From: Rugalucina vietnamica
Taxonomy: Eukaryota; Mollusca; Bivalvia; Lucinida; Lucinidae
Reading direction: 5' to 3'
Length of the DNA: 64,000 nt
NCBI GenBank assembly: GCA_964017185.1
Contig: OZ024878.1
Span: forward strand, 216,501-280,500
Made by a program: the position numbers and the translations under genes. Positions 43,990-54,977 of this stretch are shown piece after piece. Position 1 is the stretch's first letter, and each line of letters begins with the position of its first letter. The notes under the pieces are model-generated. The model was given only the letters and a program-made list of their open reading frames with translations, did no database searches and was not told the DNA's origin.

Positions 43990-45415
43990 AAAAACCAAGG
44001 CAACTTATTAGGTTTTCCATCAAATGTCTGTTTTCGTCAGAAATATTGACATTATACTATTTTTATTATTCATCAATGACTTGCCCCTATTTCTTAACTA
44101 TTGCTTCGCCGATTTCTTTGCTGACGATGCAACATTCCACACGCATAACAAAAATATAGATACCGTTGAAAATCACATAGTAGATGACTTTGGTAAAACT
44201 AAACAATGGAGCAAACGTAACAATTTACCAATTAATTATAGTAAAACTACGTGTATGGCAGCAGGTACCAAAAAGCGATTAGCACTTTCACGTAAACTCG
44301 AAATCAAAGTGGACGGTATCTGTATTGAAAATGTTTCAAAACAAAAACTCATGGGAATTTATATTGATGAAAACTTGAATTGGTCGGCACATATAGATTA
44401 TCTTTGTTCCAACATCTCGTCCAAAATATCACTCCTCCGCCAACTCTCTCAGTATGTTCCTCAGCACGTGCAAAAATTATTTTATCAGAGTTACATTATG
44501 CCTCTGATAGATTACGGTTCCGTAGTATGGGGTTCCACATCTACCTATAACCTTGACAGAATTCTAAAATTACAGAAAAGAGCAGCCAGAATTATATTAA
44601 AGGCAGATTTTCTAACTCGTTCCGAAGGTATGTTTGCAGAACTTGGATGGCAACCTGTCGAAAAAAGAATAATGTATAACAAAGCTGTCTTAATCTATAA
44701 GGCCTTAAATAATTTAACCCCGGAATACTTATCTAAACTTTTGACACCCGTTTCACAAACACATGGCCTTAACTTAAGATCTAGTAAAAAAGGAAATTTA
44801 CACGTGCCAAGGTCTGGAACAGCACTTTATAGTGAAGCATTTTCATGTTCGGCGCCTAAACTGTGGAATAATCTCCCACAATCAGTAAAAGACTGCGATA
44901 CATTGAATTCTTTTAAAAGAAGTCTTAAAGCTACGATGTGATTATTTTTACACATTTTATAAGATGCTTACTGTATTTAATTGTCATTTTTAAATCTAGT
45001 TTAGGTCATCAACTTAGTATTTTACATATTCTATGTACTGTCTGAGCTGATCAATCTGTTGCATTGTGATACGGTTGAATGAACTGAACGATGCTGATAG
45101 GATTTCTAAATCTATGTCTGGTAAAACTATAATTCTTAACAAATGCCATTGTTTTTACCTCGTTTTAAGTTTTATATGTCCATCAGAATTGTTTTTTACA
45201 TTTATGAATTTATGGTAACGATAGATTTTTCATCTGAACATGAAAATATCCTTACTTCTAAATATCATCATAGAAATTTTTTTTATATTGTTTGTACATA
45301 TTGTAAATGTGTTATTGTTTTACAGAGGGCCACAAGGTAGAATGGCTATTTTAGCTAATTGTGCATTCCTCTTAAAATATTGTATAAATAAAATAAATAA
45401 AATAAATAAACTTGT
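43990..45415 (+). mobile_element. 5'-truncated LINE (CR1/L2/jockey-like)
   Basis: A reverse transcriptase fragment (44024-44941) is followed by about 470 bp of 3' untranslated sequence ending in 'taaataaaataaataaaata'. Short A-rich simple-repeat tails of this kind are typical of CR1/L2-like LINEs. The 5' part (endonuclease, RT fingers) is missing. Lack of frame damage suggests a fairly recent insertion. Confidence 0.85.
44024..44941 (+). CDS. Reverse transcriptase C-terminal fragment
   Basis: This intact frame of 305 codons covers the palm-to-thumb part of a non-LTR reverse transcriptase and the C-terminal domain. Residues about 14-22 give 'LLFINDLPL' (RT domain 4-5). The catalytic box reads 'FADD' near residue 33, an F for the usual Y. 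'INYSKT' and 'LMGIYIDENLNW' are RT domains 6-7. The C-terminus ends with 'RSGTALYSEAFSCSAPKLWN' and 'LPQSVKD', typical of jockey/CR1/L2-type proteins. The first ~10 residues before 'FLLFIND' no longer match the usual 'GVPQGS' region, so the start codon is accidental. No active enzyme is expected from this truncated copy. Confidence 0.9.
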   Translation: MSVFVRNIDIILFLLFINDLPLFLNYCFADFFADDATFHTHNKNIDTVENHIVDDFGKTKQWSKRNNLPINYSKTTCMAAGTKKRLALSRKLEIKVDGICIENVSKQKLMGIYIDENLNWSAHIDYLCSNISSKISLLRQLSQYVPQHVQKLFYQSYIMPLIDYGSVVWGSTSTYNLDRILKLQKRAARIILKADFLTRSEGMFAELGWQPVEKRIMYNKAVLIYKALNNLTPEYLSKLLTPVSQTHGLNLRSSKKGNLHVPRSGTALYSEAFSCSAPKLWNNLPQSVKDCDTLNSFKRSLKATM

Positions 45416-45506
45416 AACGGTTTATACACAGCGCAGACACTCGACAAATGTGACGTATGTGTTGTGTGCAATGTTACATGTGTCACTGTCAGCATCTTGG
45501 CATTTA

Positions 45507-45507
<1 letters not shown>

Positions 45508-45556
<49 letters not shown>
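45508..45556. repeat. (GT)n microsatellite
   Basis: About 24 GT units; poly(Cys-Val) and poly(His-Thr) frames here are artefacts. Confidence 0.96.
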
Positions 45557-45559
<3 letters not shown>

Positions 45560-46301
45560 CGCTCGTCAAAATTGTCTGTTGCCATGCAATAAGGTTGTGT
45601 GTCTTAGTTTTACTCGGTACTCATTAAAATTTCTCGTAATGCATTTTTCTTGATAGCACAGGTAAATGTACGTCTGAAATAGGTTAACATATTAAATTAG
45701 TTCTTGCTCATAGTGAACTAGCGCATGATATAAAGACTACAGAAGGTCCCTGCATGGGGACTCTCTGCACCTGAACGTAATGGATTGACTTCCCCGGCCA
45801 TTGCTTACCCCATCTCCCTAAAAAGTACTCTGCACATGCTCCGAACTCCCCACCCCCACATATAAAGTGTTTGCTCTGTAACTCCCCAAAAATGATCACT
45901 AATGCACCCTCTAGCTCATAAACTAGCCATTGTCTCCGCCTACCTGGTAGGGACACAACTATGTTTGTTGCAATATTGCTATAAGACACGATCATCTTTT
46001 CTGAAACGTGAGGGGAGTAACAAACTGCAGTGTGCAGGACAACTAGTATCAGTCACATTGCAGAAAAGATTCCCAGCTCAAAAGCAAGGTTAAACAACAT
46101 TCACATTGTGCAATAGATCGATCACCCATAACAACGGACAAGAATATCAGAAGCTTTACTTGCTGCATTATGGAGAATATAGGTATAGGGTTATACACTT
46201 TTGACCATGTTTGCATACACATGTAGATTAATTTAACAAATCAAATATGTTTATCCAAATTAATACTTAAGCTGTCAATTCACAGCAAAAAATGTTAAAA
46301 A
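45557..46301. other. Spacer
   Basis: Positions 45720-45960 are less AT-rich and carry a 95-codon minus-strand frame with no recognised domain. No splice context was found. Confidence 0.35.
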
Positions 46302-46598
46302 TTAAACATTTTCATTCTGCGAAAGTGTTCGCCGTAAGGAAAAACATATTTGGCCTAAAGATCCGCCGTAGTTAGCATCATTTTTCAAAAACACCTCTTG
46401 GACGTAGGTAGCATCCAGGCAATGAACTAATTGGTGTACGTTGCTTCCCAAACGATCCAACCTAGGTGTGTTAATACCATATTGTGCAAAAGTCGGCTCG
46501 AATACATGATTGCTGTTTGGTAGTATGAAACAAGGAATGATTCCGACATGTATATTGAAACTTTGATAATGACAAACGATGATGAAGGATTTGAGCAA
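46302..46598 (-). CDS. Unassigned ORF, possible exon remnant
   Basis: A 98-codon frame on the minus strand reads as plausible protein, mixing hydrophobic and polar residues ('HVFEPTFAQYGINTPRLDRL', 'YVQEVFLKNDANYGG'), and ends at 46302. The string 'LGQICFSLR' near the end recalls the start of a synaptotagmin C2B domain ('LGDICFSLR'). It is too short to rely on, and no further C2 sequence follows. This may be a pseudo-exon or chance. Confidence 0.2.
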   Translation of the reverse strand: MLKSFIIVCHYQSFNIHVGIIPCFILPNSNHVFEPTFAQYGINTPRLDRLGSNVHQLVHCLDATYVQEVFLKNDANYGGSLGQICFSLRRTLSQNENV

Positions 46599-46694
46599 TT
46601 AACAAACTTTATAAATTTTGCTGTTTATGTTGGCATATTTCTTCTATAAAATTTATAATTTCTGTCACAATTTAAGGTTTTTTAACAAACTATT

Positions 46695-46850
46695 TATGGC
46701 AAAAAATGAAGCCATCCTTACTTTGTTTTCCCACAAAGTCACGACCCAGACATCCTAAAATTAATACCTGTAAAAATTGAAATGATCGTCAACTTACCGT
46801 TCTCCATTTCTATCTACCTTCGTGAAATGTTGCATCAAACTTTGCCGTAA
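46695..46850 (-). repeat. Right arm of a 3.5-kb-spaced inverted repeat
   Basis: This is the reverse complement of 43075-43225. The sequence just beyond ('ttggttgcatcaacggtata') recurs near 50528, so it belongs to a dispersed family. Confidence 0.75.
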
Positions 46851-47032
46851 CAAATTTGGTTGCATCAACGGTATACAGGGTGTATAAGGCCAGCACTGGT
46901 GTTTACGAGATCTGGTTTCCATTTGCATGCGAAATGGTCTAAAGCAATACAGTGAAATAGTTGGTAGATCTAAGTATTTGTATTTATATTAAAACAGAAA
47001 GAACAAAAAGAAAAAAAAAAAGGGAAAAATGG

Positions 47033-47092
47033 ATTCGATCTCGGATCGCCTGATTCATATTCTGGCAACCAGTGAGCTATCACCAATATTGA
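47033..47092 (-). repeat. tRNA-like SINE fragment
   Basis: On the minus strand 'tggtgatagctcactggttg' resembles the D arm and A box, and 'gatccgagatcgaatcca' the B box. On the plus strand an A/G-rich tract precedes it, as a SINE tail might. Confidence 0.55.
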
Positions 47093-47149
47093 ATCAATAC
47101 TATGATTTAACATACTTGAAACTAACTGTTGTATTTGACCTTGACATGA

Positions 47150-47545
47150 GACAAATCTTCAGAGCAAGTCACAACCTCAAACATTAGACAAGTCTTACCG
47201 ATAAGATAGATCATAAGTCACTACTAAGATCAGACTTGATCATAATATAAGATATGTCCTAAGAGAGCGCTTACGATCGTCTTACGACCAACTTGAGTAT
47301 CTCTTAGGGATTATGGAGCATAACTGAAAAGAACCTTAAGTTACGGTGACAACTTAACAGCATCGTAGATTGTAACTTAACGGTCAACTCAAGCCCACCT
47401 TAGCGTCGTCTTATCTTGCGAAGTGGCGCCTTTCATTTCAAAAAGTTACGATAGCTTTAATAGAGTAACTGGAATATCAAGAGCGTTAATTTTTAGGTGG
47501 TCATCTTGAGACCATCGTTAAGTATGTCGTAAATAGGGGAACTTA
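47150..47545. repeat. 'cttaag / cgtc' degenerate sub-repeat island
   Basis: Words such as 'gtcttacgacc', 'cttaagttacgg', 'taacttaacggtc' and 'cgtcgtcttatc' recur. It is the same style of island as 3679-4030 and 54978-55545, without an open frame. Confidence 0.45.
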
Positions 47546-47655
47546 AGACACCTTCGTGTTACAAACCCCAGCTCTTGATCATTGTCTCATTTTAACTTTT
47601 CGGATGTCAATACTGGGATTTCTGACTTTCCTTAAATTAAATCAAAATGTATACA

Positions 47656-48572
47656 TACGAGGGTGGTTCAGAAAGTTCTGTCATAGGTGTTATAACTTTG
47701 TTAATATACATGATAGGTTGCTGTATTATACCTTGATTGAAAGGGCTACATTTCTCCTTTATAATGATGCCAAAACAATGCACGAACGAAACAAATATTT
47801 CGAAATACATGCCTTGAAAGACACCTGGGGTAAAACCACTGGCACGTTTTCTTGAATTTGTGAATATTATTGTGTGCGTTTCTTGCGTTATATCTTTATA
47901 ACTTCCGATCAAATTTTCTCCAACTTTACAGTTATAAGTAATAATATATTTAGAAAAGCAATGTGACAAAAATTGCCGTTATCGATGCTATGCTGACTTT
48001 ATAATAAAGCGATGTATATGACGTCATTAAAATATGTACCCCTATAGCGTTTCTGGCACCGCTGCACCATTATATTTGTTTGCTTTTTTTATAAGTTTAC
48101 TATAGAGCACGCAAGGATGAAACAATTAAATGGTAAAATGCATTTTAAGCTCCCTGGACTACGTGTAGATGTCAATAAATGTCATTTGAATTTAAACCGT
48201 ATTTTTAATGTATGTACAACAAGCCAATTTCAATATTTCATTTTACTATAACTCAATTAAATTCAGCTGAATGATTTTGATTTTTGCAGGATATATTCAT
48301 CTATGTTTCAAAAATATATTACATGGATTATATTTTTTCGAAGTCGATTTTCTTTAAATAATATTCACAAATTTAAGAAAACGTGCCAGTGGTTTACCCC
48401 TGGTGTCTTTCAAGGCGTCTATTTCAAAGTATTTATTTCTTTTCATGCATTGTTTTGGCATCATTATAAAGGAGAAATGTAGCCCTTTCAATCAGGGTAT
48501 AATACAGCAACCTATTATGTCTATTAACAAAGTTATAACACCTATGACAGAACTTTCTGAACCCCCCTCGTA
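47656..48572. mobile_element. Mariner-type element with ~215-bp inverted arms
   Basis: Both ends are TACGAGGGKGGTTCAGAAAG-like, the typical end of a mariner subgroup, with TA at each edge. Unusually, the inverted similarity continues for about 215 bp (47656-47870 against 48357-48572) and includes 'aaacgtgccagtggt'. The ~490-bp centre has no transposase frame, so this is a non-autonomous foldback-like derivative. Confidence 0.88.
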
Positions 48573-48780
48573 GTTGAATGTGTTATTTTAAAAACATTCG
48601 ACAAGGCGTTGTCGCTGACAATATACCGGACAAATTGGCTTCTAACAACCCGAAGGAGAAATAGTGAGTCGCTGTTTTAGTGAATTCATATCCGACCCTT
48701 TTGTTCAGTCTGGGCAGACAGGACACTTTCCTAGTCCTTTCTAACATTACTTTGGTGTCACTGCATTTTGCTCAACAATA

Positions 48781-49703
48781 TACGAAGGGCGTTCAAAAAG
48801 TTCGCGGAAAAGTGTCATCATATTCTTATTTTGTAAATCAGCTGAATTAAACTATTACAGTTATATAGACAAACATGATTTGTACTTATACAGCAAATTT
48901 TGCTTCTCTGGCATGAATACAATGTTAACAGTGGTTGCTATGGAAACCGTACATCACGATTACCGGCCCACTTTTGTTCATGTTTGCAAAAAGTCGATGT
49001 TTAATGATGACGTTGCATTTGATAGTTTACCGTGCTTTTTTCACCAAACTTTTTATGAGCAAAGTTCAATAATGTTTGCGGTGAGCAAATGACGTTATGT
49101 AAGTGTGTGACGTCACTTGTTGGCGTAAAGCGGCCATATTGTTTAGTGGGTATGCTTAAAATGCGAAGGGAACAACGGTATTCGATAAATTGTGTGTTTG
49201 GAACGGACTATAAAAGAAAGACAGAAAGCGCATATGGCAACAAGGAAATTAAGAAAACGGCAATCAAAAAGTAGTATGCATTATTTCGACACGACCAGAA
49301 AAGCGTCCATGTTGACTCGCGTAGCGTAACGTCAAATAACGTCATACTGAGTAGAATTCGTGAGATTCACAACATATCGAATTGTAGTTTCGGCACAATT
49401 CACCGCATTATACACACAGAACCGACAACTAGACGCCCATATGCCAGGTAGATTCCAAAATGTTTAAAAGCTAGCCGACTGTGGCATGAATGCGTACAGC
49501 ATGACGTTGTTATGACGTTGGGCCGGTTTTACTGTTGTTACCTTAGAAATGCACGTGATTTAATGCCTAAATTTCATTTTATTCAAATTTTGTGCATATG
49601 TTAACTATATGTTAATTTACAACATGCACAGAGAACATAAATTTCCAATGACAATTACAAATTTGGCAACACTTTTCCTCGAACTTTCTGAATCCCCCTC
49701 GTA
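48781..49703 (+). mobile_element. Mariner element, internally deleted
   Basis: The ends TACGAAGGGCGTTCAAAAAG and the reverse-complemented TACGAGGGGGATTCAGAAAG form TIRs of about 35 bp with mismatches and TA target sites. About 380 bp of 5' sequence precede the transposase remnant. The catalytic half is missing. Confidence 0.88.
49161..49475 (+). pseudogene. Mariner transposase, N-terminal DNA-binding part
   Basis: From ATG 49161 the first frame gives 'EQRYSINCVFG...AYGNKEIKKTAIKK', matching the first helix-turn-helix of mariner transposases. After a stop and a frame change, 49352 onward gives 'RIREIHNISNCSFGTIHRII' and then 'RRPYAR' followed by a stop and 'IPKCL'. This matches the second helix-turn-helix and the linker before the catalytic domain. 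The DD(34)D catalytic core is absent. It is a dead remnant, and the family-level assignment is firm because the element ends are also mariner-like. Confidence 0.85.
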
Positions 49704-49769
49704 TGTCACGTTTCAGGTGAGCGTTCTCGTGACCATTGATTCTCTTTTATAAAGCTAATTTGCGTTGGA

Positions 49770-49945
49770 CACCGTAGCCAAGAAGTTAAGAGCTCTGATT
49801 TCATAGCTTCGCTAAATTATTCATCACCTAACCGCAGTGTCTTGTTCGGGTTCGAACCACACACAGAGCATATATGAGAAATGAAATTATCTTGAAACTA
49901 AGATTTAAAATCTACTCTTAAAGTTTAAGCTCGGGATTCGAACTC
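49770..49945 (+). repeat. tRNA-derived SINE-like segment
   Basis: 'ggacaccgtagccaagaag' resembles an A box. GGTTCGAACC at 49849-49858 is a perfect B box, about 65 bp downstream. A second B-box-like word, 'gggattcgaactc', lies near 49934. Confidence 0.55.
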
Positions 49946-50765
49946 TACAGTCTTATGATTATATGAGAATAAAAAATATAATTGTCTTATAGACTACTAA
50001 ACTCAGTTGAGACTGAAAATTATCATGCTCATAAATGTTTAAATGTCGACCGTATTGTTGGCATATTAACCTTTATTAGCAGGATAATTAACTGGCTTTA
50101 GTATTCAACATCTGAAATTTCAATCAGTTTTATAGACTGTTTCGTTTCAGTATCTATGAGATATTGAAATTTCATTCTCAGCTCCACTGAGCATGAAAAA
50201 AGTTCAATAGCCTCGAAGCATGAGGTTAAACACTCAATACCCGAAGTAAAGTTTCTAACTCGAAACTCGGTAGTCGAATGCAAAGATGCGGGCCACCGAG
50301 GAATAAATTACAAAGCCCAAACCCTGGTCTGATACACTGCGTCGAACAAGAATGTGTTCAGAATATGCACAAGAGTAATTAAGCGAAGAAAATATCGAAT
50401 TAGCAACAACCTGCAGGTAGACAAGAAATACTTCGCTGTAGGTTGTCGCCTAGTCGATTAGGCTTCCCATCACCACTCTCCGCGTTGCAACATGTGTGAT
50501 GTTGCATCAATCGGCGCTGTTAGAAACTTGGTTGCATCAAGGGCATACAGGGAGAAGATATTTGGAAGAATTCATTCACACTGGCTTGTCTGGCAACTCA
50601 ACGTTGGACATTAAAACTTATCACTCACTGATCGACCACCTGATTAGTGGTGGGCTGAGCCTGCCATAATATATTTATGCAGGTAGAAGTCCCATTTAAT
50701 GCAGACAGCGTTTCGACATGACAAAAGCTGTTGAGTTGGACATATAGAATCAAATGAAATAAAAA
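49946..50765. other. Spacer with a small repeat piece
   Basis: The word 'cttggttgcatcaagggcat' near 50528 is shared with 46857. Nothing else is recognisable. Confidence 0.35.
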
Positions 50766-50784
50766 CTTTTATTTTATACTTTAC

Positions 50785-50905
50785 AGTGAAACCCAATGTA
50801 TATCAAAACTTGATAAAATTGGTATTTTCATTGATATGAAATTTCACTGATATCAAATCTCACTGATATCAAAAGTCACTAGTGTCTGATATCAGCCTAT
50901 ATCGT
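50785..50905. repeat. 'tcactgatatcaaa' sub-repeats
   Basis: Six or so variants of TTGATATCAGTGA or its complement recur at 10-20-bp spacing in both orientations, forming a local palindrome-rich patch. Confidence 0.65.
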
Positions 50906-50989
50906 CACTGTAATGACGTCAGATTTTTTGGATTACATCTGACGTTTCCATTTACTTGACGTCATTAAATGTGTCTCACTTCAGAAATT

Positions 50990-51100
50990 CAAACTCCGTT
51001 ATTTATGAACGAAAACATAAAGTGTGGGTATTCATTTTCTTAGTTAGAACATAAGGAACAATGTGGTACATGTACCAAAATTATTCGTGTTTTCAAAAAT
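50990..51100 (+). repeat. Repeat E, copy 1
   Basis: Shares 'gaacgaaaacat', 'gtgggtattcattttc' and 'ggtac...accaaaatta' with 56635-56745. Confidence 0.65.
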
Positions 51101-51189
51101 TTTTTGTTTTTGCATTTTCACCGCCTACCTTGTGCATTGGAAAATGCCTGTGCATTGTATAAAATAAAAAGAAAATTTGCTTTTTTTCT

Positions 51190-51308
51190 GTGAATACCAA
51201 ATATATTTCATCTCGTGAGTTGAAAACATAATAATTTTCACTCGTGCTGCGCACTCGTGAAAATTCTGATGTTTTCAACTCACTCGATGAAATATATTTG
51301 GCATTCAC
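51190..51308. repeat. 119-bp palindrome
   Basis: The arms of about 57 bp run from 'gtgaataccaaatatatttc' to 'gaaatatatttggcattcac'. They meet at 'ctcgtgctgcgcactcgtg'. A single-arm copy recurs at 53405-53431. Confidence 0.92.
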
Positions 51309-51404
51309 TGAGTCGTTTCGCCCTGGTTTTATGGGTGGGTCGTTTCGCCCTTATTAGGTGGGTCGTTTCGCCCGTGAGTTGTTTCGCTCGTGAGTTGTTT
51401 CGCC

Positions 51405-51405
<1 letters not shown>
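51309..51405 (-). repeat. GTCGTTTCGCCC array, left flank
   Basis: Five copies of GTCGTTTCGCCC or a one-base variant occur, separated by 'gtgag' or longer spacers. They are in the opposite orientation to the array at 52908-53046. Confidence 0.9.

Positions 51406-51468
<63 letters not shown>
51406..51468. repeat. (ATT)n microsatellite
   Basis: About 21 units; the poly-Leu frame through it is an artefact. Confidence 0.96.
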
Positions 51469-51589
51469 GTAGTTGTTGTTGTTTATATTGCTATTGTTGC
51501 CGATGACGCTGATGCTGGAAGGTATGTAGTTAGGTAGGTAGGTAGGTAGGTTTGGTTAAAATGAGTATCTTGAAGTATATTGTTAATAT

Positions 51590-51811
51590 AATATTTATTT
51601 AAACATTTTAGCGCTTCCGCTTCTGTGGCTTTTAATGTTGTAGAAAGATAACGGAAGGAAGGAAGGAAGGAAGGAAGGAAGGAAGGAAGGAAGGAAGGAA
51701 GAAAGGAAGGAAGGGAGGAAGGAAGGGAGGGAGGAAGGAAGGAAGGAAGGAAGGAAGGAAGGAAGGAAGGAAGGAAGGAAGGAAGGAAGGAAGGAAGGAA
51801 GGAAGGAAGGA

Positions 51812-51885
<74 letters not shown>

Positions 51886-52038
51886 CTTGTTAATACAATA
51901 TTTATTTAACATTTTAGCCCTTCCGCTTCTGTGGCTTTACTGTGGTAGAAAGATAAAGGAAGGAAGGAAGGAAGGAAGGAAGGAAGGAAGGAAGGAAGGA
52001 AGGAAGGAAGGAAGGAAGGAAGGAAGGAAGGATGGATG

Positions 52039-52074
<36 letters not shown>

Positions 52075-52083
52075 AGGAGAGAG

Positions 52084-52163
<80 letters not shown>

Positions 52164-52165
52164 GT
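51590..52165. repeat. Duplicated (GGAA)n(GATA)n compound block
   Basis: A unique leader ('aacattttagc.cttccgct') followed by (GGAA)n and (GATA)n occurs twice, at about 51590-51884 and 51889-52165. This is a tandem duplication of a ~300-bp compound microsatellite. A GA-rich run near 52052-52086 interrupts the second block. Long Ser/Leu/Pro frames on the minus strand are translations of these tracts. Confidence 0.93.
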
Positions 52166-52907
52166 GGTATTTCTGGTATTTCGACAGTCACCTATACTAA
52201 TCAAATAATTAACAGAAGTGTGATATTTGTCCAAGTCAAATGATTAATTCGATAATCCATTAATTTGTTTACGTCTTTAATCACACGTAAGGTGACAATA
52301 ATCGTGTTTGTTAATTAAAGGCGATGTGTGAATGCTTTGTCTTTGGCGGTAACCGATAGCCGACATTCTTGAAATGTTAAATGGTAAAAGAATAAAACAT
52401 GACTCCGATGATAGCGTGCAACCACAAGAAAAAAAAAAATAAAAAAAATGACTTTCGTTCAATGCGTTTAAGGAGCTAGCGGTTTTTCACTGACGTCAAG
52501 CGTAAAGTGCCAAAACTTAGGGTAAATTTTATACAAGTCCGTGCCCATTTATTGTGTTTGAAAACTTTCGAATTCGTTTTATTTTAGCATTCAAGTGACG
52601 TAATTACCACAGTTTTAGTGCAATTGAAATTGAAAGTCAGCTAGCAGCATTTGCTTGGCTTTTGGTGTTTCTTTCCAGAAATCATGTTGGACCTGGTGAA
52701 TATGTTTCGTCCTCATAATTTATTTTTGTTGAATTTTCGGTAACGATTGAAATCATACTGTATGGCGTAAATCACTAGCGTTGACGTTCCTGTTTTGGTA
52801 TAAAATTTAAGCAGTATTTTCTGTTAGAAATTATTTTGCCGAAATAATCATCATCGCAACAAAGTTATAGTGAGGCATTTTCAAAGTCCTTTGGGCATGG
52901 TAGAAAA
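52166..52907. other. Spacer without recognised features
   Basis: No gene or repeat is recognised. The segment lies between the compound microsatellite and the right dodecamer array. Confidence 0.4.
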
Positions 52908-53046
52908 ATAAGGGCGAAACGACTCACCAAATAGGGGCGAAACGACACACGGGCGAAACGACCCAGGGCGAAACGACCAAGGGCGAAACGACTCACGGGC
53001 GAAACGACTCACGGGCGAAACAACTCACGGGCGAAACGACCCGGGG
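52908..53046 (+). repeat. GGGCGAAACGAC array, right flank
   Basis: Eight copies of GGGCGAAACGAC (one with A for G) occur at 15-24-bp spacing, with spacers such as 'tcac', 'acac' and 'cca'. It mirrors the array at 51309-51405. Confidence 0.93.
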
Positions 53047-53130
53047 CCGTTTCAGTACCTGTAACTAATGCGCATTCATATATTGATTTTTGAAGTATTA
53101 ATTTTACTAACTATGTCAAGTAAGACTAGG

Positions 53131-53131
<1 letters not shown>

Positions 53132-53185
<54 letters not shown>
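53132..53185. repeat. (TC)n microsatellite
   Basis: About 27 TC units. Confidence 0.96.
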
Positions 53186-53188
<3 letters not shown>

Positions 53189-53504
53189 ACCACATATATC
53201 ATCATTAGCAATCGCCCTTTCTATACAATTATCAACTCACGCATACAATACCGTCTGGGAGAGGATAATCACAGGCCTAGCCTACATCTAATCCCTTGAC
53301 CCATGTATATGTATATATGATATGCTCATATGTGAAATGTTTTTGTAAATTGTCATTAGTATATATGTATGTGTATATGTTGTCATTAAATTTCCAATAA
53401 ATAAACTCGATGAAATATATTTGGTATTCACCTCAAAAAAGCAAATATCCTCTATAGGACATCCCAGACGCATGCCAACTTTGAATTGAGTCGTGGAAGT
53501 AAAT

Positions 53505-53548
<44 letters not shown>
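53505..53548. repeat. (ATC)n microsatellite
   Basis: About 15 units; the poly-Met and poly-Ile frames are artefacts. Confidence 0.96.
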
Positions 53549-54690
53549 ATCCGTATTATTTCCTTTTGTCCTCATCTTACGGTTGGACTTGTTTGACAAG
53601 TCGCCTTCTAAGACAACCTCTTCACTCTGGTCGATTCGGCGGATCAGTCTGCGTTTCAGCAATGTCCATTCCGAGCTTTTTCTGTAATTTTTCATGTGAA
53701 TATGAAAATAAGTTTACAAAGACAGCCACTGCTGAGGTCATGTCATAGTCAAAGAGAAAGGCATATGGATCATATGGTTATGACAATACTATGAAATCCG
53801 ACAGATGCTATTTACAATAACAAATGCTCATTTTTTCGTGGGTCAACCGTAAATTGCTTCTGTTCCTGAGATAGGATACATTTATATAACATGAATGCAT
53901 AATACTAGGTAATATCAGTTGCCGCATTCGTGTTTCTCTGATGGAAATCAATTTGTCTCGGGTGAGTATAAATGTATTCAAAAGAAAGTGTACATTGTCA
54001 GTTTGAAAAATTGTTATCTCATTTCCTTTCGGCGGTGACTTAGTCAAGGGAATTAGTATTTCCTTCCAGATGGTTCAACTTTTTAACAAGAAAGCCGTAC
54101 GTAGCGAATTGACGTTTCTAAAGGTGCGTTCTCAATCTAAGCTATAAAATATAGTCTGCGTCGTGAGAAAACTGCCTCAATGCAGTGCTGTCTGGACCAT
54201 GGACATATATATTAAGAAATCTATTTAATGGCATATATTTTAGTTTGCATTAGGAGTTGACTTTTAGATATGCAATGCTTTTAGTTTTAGCACAAGTTAT
54301 GTAACGGTACTATCATTTGGCGTGTTGTCTACAATAACAACAATCAATGAATGGGCACAGTTGAGTTTGACATCGTCATAATCACCAGTTGGTCATTGTC
54401 GATCTCTTTCTTGGTCACAAATTCTATGTTTGTTTTTTGCTATTGTCTTATGTATCCTTTTAGTCAGACCTTGGGTTCGTTCTGTATTATATACTAGAAA
54501 AAAAAGAAAAAAAAGATTCCTTTGATTGTAATATTTAGTTATAATTATGCAAAAAATAAAAAAATAAACCAACGTGGGATTATTTTCACTCAGCGTCGCT
54601 TTCAGTCTAAGCTTAAGGGTTGTTTTCGTTCTTTTTCTTTTTTTTATTTTTCTTCATTCAAATGCTGCCAGAGATACACAAGTAATATTC
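53549..54690. other. Spacer without recognised features
   Basis: A minus-strand frame before the ATC tract encodes a polar stretch ('LLKRRLIRRIDQSEE') that I cannot assign. Nothing else is recognised. Confidence 0.35.

Positions 54691-54754
<64 letters not shown>
54691..54754. repeat. (GT)n(GA)n microsatellite
   Basis: About 18 GT units followed by about 13 GA units. Confidence 0.96.
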
Positions 54755-54758
<4 letters not shown>

Positions 54759-54977
54759 TTCGCATCAAAATGGTTAAATATTTTGATGACAGTAGTTTAA
54801 CATCACTAACGGCATTCAACTTTTAAATACATCTACTAATTTGTCAGTTTTTAGACAAAATTTGGTCTGTAAAATCAAATATTGCGCATATGACGTTGTG
54901 CTTAATTCCAATAAATCTATTACAACAGACCGTTCGAAAGCATATAATTAAAATAAGTTTTGCCCAACTAATGAGCA

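Noticed and set aside
46302-46598. Synaptotagmin C2B domain
   Set aside because: Only about nine residues ('LGQICFSLR') resemble it and the frame stops soon after, so it is retained only as an unassigned frame.
47556-47855. 99-codon plus frame and overlapping minus frame
   Set aside because: They run through the mariner-type inverted arm, and the corresponding arm at 48357-48572 does not keep either frame.
51595-52234. Long Ser/Leu/Pro-repeat frames on the minus strand
   Set aside because: They are translations of GGAA and GATA tracts, open in several frames at once, with no other coding sign.
52908-53046. CRISPR-like array of GGGCGAAACGAC
   Set aside because: Spacers are only a few bases and largely repetitive, so this is a minisatellite.
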